Below the pieces are notes generated by a model, which was not told where the DNA came from, did no database searches, and saw nothing but the letters and a program-made list of their open reading frames with translations. A stretch of DNA of 64,000 nucleotides from Pontederia crassipes (Eukaryota > Streptophyta > Magnoliopsida > Commelinales > Pontederiaceae): contig CM060188.1 of the NCBI GenBank assembly GCA_030549335.1, positions 5,828,001-5,892,000 on the forward strand, written 5' to 3'. The position numbers and the translations under genes were made by a program. This document shows, one piece after another, positions 33,642 to 43,681 of the stretch (the stretch's first letter is position 1; each line of letters starts with the position of its first letter).

Positions 33642-36600
33642 TGTAACAACACGGTCTTCTCAGTCAAAAAATAAAAATAAAAAAACAACAATCATGTAAA
33701 ACGTAAGGCCAACTCTCTCCTTTTACCTAATTTGTCCTTTTCTGTTTACACCTTTCTCCTTCTATCCTTCTTCGTTCTTCGTCGCATACTGCTGTAGCAT
33801 GTTTCTTTCTCCACTCATTCCCTCCCACAGTCTCTCTCTTTGTTTTCTCTCCTTGCCAGCCAAGTTCCAATGGCTGAGCACCCTGATCCAAGACGGCCAC
33901 TTGGCGAAGCAGCCTTGTCACCGAATTTTAGCCATCATCAAGGAGGAGGAGGCAACGGCCGAGCACTCTCTCCTCTTCTATAAAATGAGGCACTCGACCC
34001 TCCATTTATCCCCTCTGTTTCCCCATTTCTTCCGGCCGAGCTGCTGTCCTCACGTGTTCTTCTTTTCCTCTCCGGTACACGAGCAGCGGACGGCGGACGG
34101 ACAATGTCGGAGATCAGCTCTGACGCAGGCGGACAGCAGTGACACGCGGCGAGCACGGACGACGTCGAAGGTCAGCTCCGACGCAGGCGGGCAGCAGCAA
34201 CTTTAAGTGCGGGCAACGACTAGCGAGTAAGGACGCCGGCGACCAGCTCCGGCGACGTAGGAATGAGACACGATCAGCAAGGACAAACCTCAGTTTCTTA
34301 GGCCTCAAGGTGTGTGGTTCGGGATCTACTTCATAAATCGTGTCTCTAGAAAAAGAATGCATGCCTGATTCGAACCCTACGAGTTGATCTGAAAATACGA
34401 ACGCACTATGCTCCATCGTGTGTGTGAATATGATGAATTGATTGCCATGATTGAAGGACTGTTTGTCAACGACCATGATGATAAGTATGACTATATTGAA
34501 TATGCAAAAACGTGAATGTATGAAATAGAACGAATGTATGCATGACTGAACGGATTTGAACAGTATGAACATGGTAATTGTCGTATTAATGTTTTATCTT
34601 TAGATGCATGCTTAAGAACGTGATTGCTGTGTAATAGACGTTAGACGCTTTTTACTTCATGCATGTATGCCCATGATGTAACCAGTGCTGTTGTAAACCT
34701 CCGGTGATCGTCGGAAAAAGAATGAAACTTAGAACATATTTTACGACTCGGTCGAACCCGACCTGAGTTCCTCAGAACTCGGCCCGGGCTCGGTCTGGCC
34801 GCACCGGGTTCACCCGAGCACGGCCCGGGTCCACCATGGACGTCAAGCTCGAGCTCGGGCGAACCAGGCGCTCGGACCGGGTCACCCACGACCCGGCCCG
34901 GATTTCTGCGCGGAGAAGACGATCGGAAGAATCACTTCTCCCGACATGATCGTCTTCCCAACTCGGCTCGGGTGTACACCCGACCCGGCCCGCGTTCTCT
35001 TCTCAATTTTCACCTCGACAACTGAGCCCGACTTCGACCGACTCGGCCCGGGTTTCTTTTACTCGGCCCGGGTCAAGACACTGATTTTCGACAATTACGA
35101 CTTTCGACTTCAATTCTTGAACCAATGTGGAAACTTGTGACTTTTGTTATATTGATCCTACAAATCTTATTGTCCCTAATCCTATTTGAAACTATGTCTC
35201 TCACATGAATATGATTATTGACCTCTCTTCATGAAATCGAACAGAATTGATTTGGCCAAAACGATAAGATTTTTCCGCAAATTCTCCGATGTGCGATAAT
35301 GACCATGATTTTGAATGTAATGACGACTTTCATGAACATGATAAAGAATGATGATGAACAATGATGAATTATGACATGATGAATAAAGATGATGAAAAGC
35401 GGTGACCGTACCTCTTCGGTCGACTGAAGTGTTCTCGGAAATGACTGTGACCCTCGGCATTTATCGTGTGGATTGGAAGTCATGACCTTATGATCTTTCA
35501 TCTAATTTTCTAATTAAACTTCCATCCACTAAATTTTCTAAGCAAATAAAGATCCATCGAAAGATGAAGACTTGCATTTGCCTTGATCGATAAATCGAAT
35601 GACAGGCACAAGTACGATGAGGGATGATGTTCTAGCCTCGTAACAGGCCCCCTAATGGGTTTACCATTTGCTCTATCTAGGCGGGAGTTTCTCCCACGGA
35701 TGGTTCCTTTCGCCGAGAGCGAGGACATTCTAATCCGACGGGGTTCGCCGTGGCACTGATCCCCCACGTGCATATGATGTCTAGATAGTTGTATCATCAG
35801 TTTTATGTAATGATATTATCCCTAAAGATGAAGAGCTCTTCAAAAGATGAAAGTAAAGATGAATGTACAGATGAACGAATAGATGGATGCAAAGTTGTAA
35901 AGTTATGAATGAATGAAAGATGAATGAAATGAAAAGCATGAAAGTAAGTATGAATGTATGAAAGATAAGCACGGCCCATGATTATGAAAGTGTGTTCCTC
36001 TTTTATGATCATGACTCTCTATATGACATTGCTATTATGATACATGCCATGACTGATAAATCTCTCTATCCATGACTATTGCATTATTATGATATTATAC
36101 TCTTTTCATGCTATGTTTGGATAGAACTGATTTATGATTTATATGAACCCGCATTTAGCGTTATACTAACGATTGATCTTGCTCTCCTGTGTGATCCCCA
36201 TAGGTGCATAATGGTCATTTCGGAGGCGGTGCTTCGTGTACGGAGGTCTCGGCAAGGCGGCGTCCTATTGCATATGGTCCTGCTAGAACGTAGTAGTAGC
36301 TATCTTATGTACCGTTGCCTGTGTTGGGTTGTGTATGGTGACGGGTCTTATCGTGTCCTCATTGACCGTAGTCGCTACTTTATCTAGACTAGTCTTGTTG
36401 TCATGAGCCACTACCTTTTTGGGCGTATGTGGTTCATGTACTGTTGCTTCCTATAAAGGCTAGTCAAACCTTTGATATATTCAGCTTCCACATTTGCTTT
36501 CATTTGTCGTATTTCTTTTTGTCGTGTAGTCTTCCGCTATGCTATTCTCTTTCTTTAAGTCTTCCGCTACGCATGTATTTATATAATTGTTAAATCTTTC

Positions 36601-36764
36601 GCTATGTACGTATATATATCTATTGATTCTTTCGCTTCCGCTACGCATTTTCTTTCATGTTGACAATCAGGTCAACGAATTGGTCAAGGAAAGAGGTCAA
36701 AGAGTCAAAGATAATGTAAAAAAAGTAAAGAATAGCCCTATGTGGTGTCCCTCGGGGCGCTACA
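33642..36764 (+). repeat. Left LTR of the chromovirus
   Basis: Begins TGTAACAACACGG and ends GGGGCGCTACA. A TATAAAA promoter box lies in TTCTATAAAATGAGG at about 33975-33990. A GC-rich part (about 34745-35080) repeats the word CTCGGCCCGGG several times. It contains a segment of about 360 bp (roughly 35807-36167) that is missing from the right LTR. Confidence 0.95.
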
Positions 36765-36771
36765 TATTTCA

Positions 36772-36783
36772 TGGTATCAGAGC
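36772..36783 (+). other. Primer binding site, initiator-Met tRNA
   Basis: TGGTATCAGAGC is the standard complement of the 3' end of plant initiator methionine tRNA. It lies seven bases after the LTR, where minus-strand DNA synthesis would start. Confidence 0.93.
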
Positions 36784-37727
36784 CTAATGTTAGGACTCTC
36801 TTGACGTCCTAGTATAGAAGTTAAGGTCTAGGTATGGTCCATATGCAAAGTCCCCGAGCCAACGTCACGCTGCGCCACTCCCTGTAAGTATGATATGTAT
36901 GTTTTAAAGTATGAATTGTTTTATTGAAATGAATTGCTTTAATATGATAGATGGCTCCTACGACACGTCAAGCAGCCCGATGCGGCAGAGGCCGTGGGCG
37001 CGGATGGGGTGCTGACCGAGTGACGGTCACCCCGGACACGTTGACTGAAGGACCCGACTCCGTCCTAGGGAGTCAGGTCGGGGATGAACCACAACAGGCA
37101 CTACCTCCTGGACCACCACAGGAGCCTCCGCCGCCATTCCAGCAGCCGGTGTACTCAATACCGACGTACCCAGGACCGTACCCTCCCCCAACACCGATTA
37201 TGGCTCTTCACTGGGAGGACATGATCCAGGAGTTTCTGAAACTGCACCCGCCTTACTTCTGAGGGACAGTGAAATATGAGGAGGCCGTCCAATGGCTTAC
37301 TCGGATGGAAAACCTCTTCGTCACCGGCAGATGCGGTGAAGATAGCAAGGTCTGCTACGCGGTCCACATGCTCACCGGTCGAGCCAGCGACTGGTGGGAG
37401 ATAGAGCGTGCCACGAGATTTCCAGGCCAAGAGAATGTCTCCTGGAAAAGCTTCAAGGAGGTATTTGAGTCGCAGTATGCTCCGACGTATCGATGAAAGG
37501 AAAAGTCGTAGGAATTCAAAGAACTGCGCCAAGGCAGCATGACAGTCGCAGAATACCATGCATGTTTCATCCAATTAGAACGCTATAGCAAACACAAGAT
37601 GGATGAAACGGATCGCGCCGAACAATTCATTGACGGACTTCATCACACTATTCGCGAGAGAGCGACTTACGGGATTGAACGCGAGATCCAGATGCGGCAT
37701 GACGAACTGAAAAAGGAGCCGACCCGA

Positions 37728-39775
37728 CACTACTAGAAAAATGCTTATTACCGATGGTCCGGACCATCGGTAATCAGCCCGAAAACCGTCGATAATGCAA
37801 TTAACGATGATTTTTCAGTCGGAATCGATCCGTCGGAAAAAATGCTCGTCCCAAATCGATTTGCGATGGCCGAAAAAAATTCGTCGGAAATATCGACGAT
37901 CAGAACCGTCGGAAACGTCCCGACGATTCGAACCGTCGAAAATTTCCGACGGTTGCAACCGTCGGAAAAGGCCGACGGTTCGAAACGTCATAACTTTTCG
38001 ACAATCCCAATTGTCAAAACTTTTGACGGTCGTCGCAATCGTCGATCTTTCGATGGTCGCAACCATCGTAAAGAATTTTTTAAAAATCCGGCCGCTGGGG
38101 GCCGGATCCGCCGCCTGGCGCCAGATCCGGCCGCCGACGCTGGATCCGGGCCGCTGGGGGCCGGAACTGGGCTGCCAGCGCCCGATCCGGGCCACTGGGT
38201 CAGATCCGGCCACCAGGCGGTCGATCCGGGCCGTCGGCGCCCGATTTGGGCCGCTGGGGCCGGATCCGGCCGTCACGGCGGATCCAGTCGTCAGGCGGTG
38301 GATCCGGCCGCTGGGGGCGGATCCGAACGCCCACGGCCGGATCCGACCGCTGGGGGCGGATCCGAACGCCCACGGCCGGATCCGGCCGCCAGCGGCGAGA
38401 TCCGGCCGACAGCGGCCTCTGGCCGGAGAGAGAGACGCTGGCGCGGGAGAGGGTCTGGCTGGAGAGAGAAAGAGAGAGACGCTGACGCGGGAGAGGGTCT
38501 AGCTGGAGAGAGAAAGAGAGAGAGAGACGCCGACGCGGGAGAGGGTCGTCGGTGCGGCCGCTGGGGGCCGGATCCGCCGCCTTGCGCCAGATTCGGCCGC
38601 CGACGCCGGATCCGGGCCGCTGGGGCCGGATCCGGCCGCTAGGCAGTCGATCCGGACCGCCGGTGCCCGATCCTGGTCGCCGACGCCCGATCCGGGCCGC
38701 TGGGGTCGGATCCGGCCACCAGGCTGGCGACCGATCCGGCCGCCTGGGGGCAGATCCGAACATCCACGACCGGATCCGGCCGCCAGTGGCGAGATCCGGC
38801 CGACAGCGGCCTCTGGCCGGAGAGAGAAAGAGAGAGAGAGACGTCGGCGCGGGAGAGGGTCGCCGGTGCGGGAGAGGGTCGCTGGCGGGGGAGGGTCGCC
38901 GACATCCGGTGCGGGAGAAGGTCGCCGGCGCGGGAGGGTCGCCGACATCCAGTGCGGGAGAGGGACGAACGGTGCTAGCGGGCCGGGAGAGGGAGAAGGA
39001 GAGAGAGGAGAGGAGGAGGAAATTTTAATATATATAAGGGGAAAAATGAGACAAAGTGGGAAAAGAAGAAAAAAAAAGTGAGATAACGAAATTTTAATTA
39101 CTGACGGTTACGACCGTCGAAAACGTAAATATTAACTATTTTTAAAATTATCGACGATTGTGATCGTCGAAAATATATTTAGTTATATATAATGTTTATT
39201 TTTTTACCGACGATTTGAACCGTCGGTAATCATTACCGACGGTCAAAATCGTCGGTAATTGCGACGGTTTGGGCCGTCGCTAGTTATATTAATAAAATAC
39301 TCTTCATATGATATTATTATACATTTACCGACGGCTACGATCGTCGGAAATTGCGACGAATTTTGCGATGGATGGATATCCATCGGAAATATCGATATTC
39401 CTAATCGTCGAAAAATTAAATAATAATATAAAAAAATACATAATTTAATTTTTTTTTCATTTTCGATTGTCATAACCGTCGAAAAATCTGTCGAAAAAAT
39501 TAAATTATAATATAATAAATTACATAATTTATTTTTTATTTCCGATGGTCGTGACCGTCGGAAAATCCGTCGAAAATTACGACGGATGGATATTCGTTGG
39601 AAATATCGATGTTCCTAATCGTCGAAAAATTAAATAATAATATAAATCATTTTCGACGATCATAACCGTCGAAAAATCCGTCAGAAATTAAACCGTCGAA
39701 AAATCCATCGTAAATTGCGATGAATTCCGAACCGTCGGAAATTGCCCGTCGGAAAATCGCGATTTCCTTGTAGTG
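37728..39775. mobile_element. CACTA transposon nested in the chromovirus gag, 2048 bp
   Basis: The ends CACTACTAGAAAAATGC and GCGATTTCCTTGTAGTG match the 704-bp element at 6738. A 3-bp duplication CGA (37725-37727 and 39776-39778) flanks it, and the gag frame is continuous across the site if the element and one CGA are ignored. Both ends carry ACCGTCGG / CCGACGGT words in both orientations. The left palindrome around GGTCC/GGACC (37747-37774) is perfect. The middle (about 38086-38990) is strongly GC-rich tandem DNA that the shorter relative lacks. No transposase is encoded, so it depended on one made elsewhere. Confidence 0.93.
38086..38990. repeat. GC-rich compound tandem repeat inside the nested CACTA
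   Basis: Words such as CCGGATCCGGCCGC and GGCCGCTGGGGGC recur every 20-25 bp. A 42-bp unit is repeated almost exactly at about 38308-38392 (core GGGGGCGGATCCGAACGCCC). A second kind of unit, CGCGGGAGAGGGTC joined to GAGAGAGAAAGAGAGAGAC, occurs three times at 38421-38545 and again at 38815-38980. The whole block is partly duplicated (about 38086-38545 and 38555-38880). It is open in several frames on both strands, a compositional effect. Confidence 0.85.
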
Positions 39776-39913
39776 CGAGCTCCAGAGACGGCCAAGCCGA
39801 GATGGAAGGATCGTCGCCCACCTCGTAAGGACACACGCCAGGATCGTCGCCACCAGCCCTACCAGCGACCACGCCCTGAGGCTCCCCACCAGCTACCACG
39901 CCGTCTGCCTCAG

Positions 39914-39983
39914 GTAAATTAGCACTAAGTGATATAAGAAAAATAATAGATATGATGCTAATCGACAGTAAGAATGAATGTAG
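39914..39983 (+). other. Intron-like segment in chromovirus gag
   Basis: A 70-bp AT-rich stretch begins GTAAAT and ends TGTAG, with a branch-point-like TGCTAAT at 39956-39962. It is bounded on both sides by CCTCAG. It contains stops, and its length is not a multiple of three. Removing it joins the upstream gag frame (from 39779) exactly in frame with the zinc-knuckle frame (from 39984). The pyrimidine tract is weak. It could be a true spliced intron or an insertion that happens to have these properties. Confidence 0.5.
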
Positions 39984-40727
39984 CCTCAGCCTCAGCCTCA
40001 AAGGCAAGCATTGGCACTGCCGCCTCCCCTACAGCTATCGGCACCACCGCAGCAGACCCGGCATGAGTGTGCATATTGCGGTAAGAGCCATTCAGGGGAA
40101 TGTCGTCGAAAGATAGGTGCTTGCATCGGATGTGGGAAAGTCGGACACTACGTCCGAGATTGCCCGACAAAGAACCAACGAGGCCAAGGAGGAGTACCAG
40201 GACGTCTCTACAACGTCCAGGCAGACATGGCGACGCAGTATAATGAGGTTATTCGAGGTACTCTTTCTATCGCTGGCTTGCCTATGTTAGTACTATTTGA
40301 TTCGAGTGCTTCGCACTCGTTTATTTCTGAGGCATGTGCTTTCACCCTTCCTGTACCTATAAAAGGGATGGAGCATAGTATGAATGTAAAGACACCAATG
40401 AGGCCCCTCCGCACGGCAAAGTACCTCCCTGTCGTAGTGGAATGGAAAGATTTTTCTGCTGATCTAATTATAATCCCCATGGTGGATTACGACGTCATAT
40501 TAGGTATGGATTGGTTGTCATACCATGATGCGTCGGTAATATGTAAACAGAAGAAGGTCATCATCGGCACCAAAGGAGGAAAGAAGACGACGATCAAAGG
40601 CACGTCGAAGCCGGATAGTGGAATTATATTGACAGCCATGAAGGCACAGAAGCTCTTACAAAAAGGATGCAGAGGATACCTAGCTAATGTGACGATAGCC
40701 AATGCTTCTACCCCAGCTCTACAGTAG

Positions 40728-43681
40728 ATAGATGTGGTACGAGACTTTCCGGATGTCTTCCCGGACGACATCTCAGGACTACCGCCGAAGAGGGAGGTCG
40801 ACTTCAAGATCGAGTTAGCACCAGGGACGGCACTGATCTCCAAGGCACCTTACCGTATGGCCCTAGCGGAAATGTTAGAGCTGAAGAAACAGATTCAGGA
40901 GTTACTCGACAAGGGATTCATCCGACCTAGCGTCTCCCCTTGGGGTGCTCAAGTTCTGTTTGTGAAGAAGAAGGACAGATCTTTACGCCTTTGCATCGAC
41001 TATCGGATGTTGAACAAGGTCACGATCAAGAATAAGTATCCACTGCCTAGGATCGATAACTTGTTTCACCAACTGTCTAAGGCTTCAGTATTCTCAAAGA
41101 TAGACCTGAGGAGCGGTTATCACCAGCTGAGGATATCCGAAGAGGATGTGTCGAAGACTGTTTTCCGATCCCGGTATGGCCACTATGAGTTCACAGTCAT
41201 GTCTTTCGGACTAACGAATGCCCCAGCAGCGTTCATGGATCTGATGAACATGATATTCAAGCAGCACTTGGACCAGTTTGTGATCGTCTTCGTAGACAAT
41301 ATTTTGATATACTCCTCCAGCCTAGAGCAGCACCAGGAGCATCTACGGATTGTCTTGAAAATTTTACATCAGCATCACCTGTACGCAAAGTTTTCCAAAT
41401 GTGAGTTCTGGATGGAGCAGATGATGTTCCTAGGGCATATTGTGTCTCGACGAGGCATCGCAGTGGACCCAGCGAAGGCCGAGGCAGTGTCCAACTGGGT
41501 CCAGCCGAAGAATGCTACGGAAATTTGTAGTTTCCTCGATTTAGCGGGCTATTACCGACGGTTCATCCGAGACTTCTCGAGGATAGCAGCCCCACTCACA
41601 CATCTGATGAAGAAGAATGAAAAGTTTATATGGACGGACAGATGTGAGAGCAGTTTCCAGGAACTGAAGCGTAGATTGACCTCCGCTCTGATTCTCACCT
41701 TGCCATCGGGAAGCGGAGGGTACACTGTTTATAGCGATGCATGCGGCACTGGCCTGGGATGTGTCCTAATGCAACATGAAAAGGTAGTCGCCTACGCCTC
41801 GAGACAACTGAAGAAGCACGAGGTGAATTATTCGACACATGATTTGGAGTTGGCAACGATTGTGTTCGCACTTAAGATCTGGAGGCACTACCTACATGGT
41901 GAAGAATTTCAGGTGTTCACTGACTATAAGAGCTTGAAATACGTCTTCATTCAGAAGGAGCTTAACATACGACAACGAAGATGGATGGAGTTCCTCAAGG
42001 ACTATGAGTTTGCGATTAATTATCATCCAGGAAAAGCAAACTCGGTAGCCGACGCTCTTAGTCGGAAATTGGAGGCTTCACTGGCGTTCCTCTAGTTGCG
42101 CAGATATGAGATGATCGAGGAGCTAAACTAGTGGAACCCTCAAGCTACAGGACACGGGGCAATCTTGATGATGCATCAGTTACAACCGAGTCTCATTATC
42201 AGGATTGTGACGGCACATATGGCGGATGCAGAGTACATGAAGATGATCAAGAAAAGTCAGAATGAGCCAGAGGACTTCAAGATAAGTAACGATGGTGGAA
42301 TCAGATATCGGAACCGCCTCTGGGTTCCGAGTGATGCCATGGTCCGACGAGAAGTGCTCGACGAAGGACACAAGTCTGAGTTCGCCATCCACCCAGGTAG
42401 TACGAAGATGTACAAGGACATTAAGCGTAATTTTTGGTGGAATGACATGAAGCGAGAAATCGCCGATTATGTGTCTAGATGCCTAGTATGCCAGCAGGTA
42501 AAGGAAGAGCACCAGCGACCATATGGACTCATGAAGCCACTAGGAGTACCGGAATGGAGGCGGGAAAATATCACCATGGATTTCATATCAGGACTTCCCC
42601 GAACACAGAAGGGTCACGACGCCATCTGGGTCGTGGTCGATAGGTTGACTAAGGCAGCCCACTTCATTCCGATCAAGTTGAAACAGTCTGTGAAAAGTCT
42701 ACTAGAGGTATATGTACGAGAGATCATCCGACTGCATGGGATTCCAGTCTCGATCGTATCCGATCGTGATCCTCTATTTACGTTAAGATTCTAGAAGAGT
42801 CTTCAGATGACTTTTGGTAACAGGTTGAGTTATAGCACAACCTTCCACCCCCAGACGGACGGACAGTCGAAGAGGATGATTCGGACATTAGAGGACATGC
42901 TCCGAGCTTGTGCGCTGGATTGGCACGGTAGTTGGGACGAACACCTCCCACTGATTGAGTTCTCGTACAATAACAGCTATCACTCCAGCATAGGCATGGC
43001 GCCTTTTGAGGCGATGTACGGTAGACCTTGCCGTTCGCCCGCTCACTGGGGCGAAGTCGGCGAGAGGATAGCATGAGCGAGGAGCTAGCGCTCAGAGCTT
43101 AGGAGTACGCAGACGCGGTAGATGTTATACGGAAGAAAATGAAGGCGGCATAGTCACGACAGAAGAGCTACGCCGATAAGAAGCGCCAACAACAGATTTT
43201 CACAGCCAGAGACCAAGTCCTACTGAAGGTGTCTCCGATGAAGGGCGTAATGCGATTCAGCAAATGAGGGAAGCTTCGCCCTCGCTTTGTTGGCCCTTTT
43301 GAGGTACTTGATCTAGTTGGCGATGCAGCTTGCAGGTTGGCTCTACCACCCTCTTACGGAAAAGTTCACAACGTGTTCCACGTATCTATGCTCCGAAAAT
43401 ATAAACACGATGATGCCAACATCGTGAGGAACGAAGAGCCTAATCTGAAGGAAGATCTTACTTATGCTGAGTACCCGACCAAGATTTTGGAGCAGAAGAT
43501 CCAATATCGGAAAGACAAAGAGGTGTAATTAGTTAAAGTCGCATGGAAGTATCGTCATGGGAGAGAAGCGACGTGGGAACTTGAGTCCGAGATGCGCAAA
43601 GAGTTTCTACACCTATTTGGTAAGCCATATACCTTACCGGATTCGGGGACGAATCCTTTTTCTATGAGTATTATAATGTAA
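40728..43681 (+). pseudogene. pol: Chromovirus pol: reverse transcriptase, RNase H, integrase
   Basis: Reverse transcriptase (about 40860-41400) shows [12 protein letters not shown] and [13 protein letters not shown], but the catalytic motif is FVDNIL where the family has FVDDIL. RNase H (about 41700-42060) shows [10 protein letters not shown] and a TDYKSLKY site usually TDHKSLKY. Integrase has its zinc-binding H-H-C-C (HKSEFAIHPGS, CLVCQQV) and the two Asp residues (MDFISG, SDRDPL). The third catalytic residue is Lys (GQSKRM) where Glu is expected 35 residues after the second Asp. Stops lie at 42093, about 42129, 42792, 43074 and several more to 43526, and a frame change lies between 43077 and 43337. 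The last part ([13 protein letters not shown], then KVAWKYR...EATWELE) resembles the chromodomain region of Tekay/Del elements. Confidence 0.92.

Larger units (their letters stand above)
36951..40727 (+). pseudogene. gag-pro: Chromovirus gag and protease, broken and interrupted
   Basis: Starts MAPTTRQAARCGRGRG. The capsid part (about 37180-37720) has LTGRASDWWE and QGSMTVAEYH, the retrotransposon gag signature. Stops lie at 37260, 37494 and 37509, and the CACTA element interrupts the frame at 37728. Gag resumes at 39779 in the same frame, crosses an intron-like 70-bp segment (39914-39983) and reaches the zinc knuckle CIGCGKVGHYVRDC (about 40119). The aspartic protease follows, but its active site reads DSSASHSF where the family has DSGASHSF, a GGT-to-AGT change. 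A second protease landmark, ILGMDWL, is present. The frame stops at 40725 before reverse transcriptase. Confidence 0.9.

Noticed and set aside
3034..38990. CRISPR-like reading of the regularly spaced repeats
   Set aside because: Plant nuclear DNA. Units are degenerate transposon or tandem repeats without uniform repeats and unique spacers.
37795..39081. Long frames (up to 266 codons) inside the nested CACTA element as captured genes
   Set aside because: They come from short GC-rich tandem units and run on both strands; no protein-like diversity is seen.
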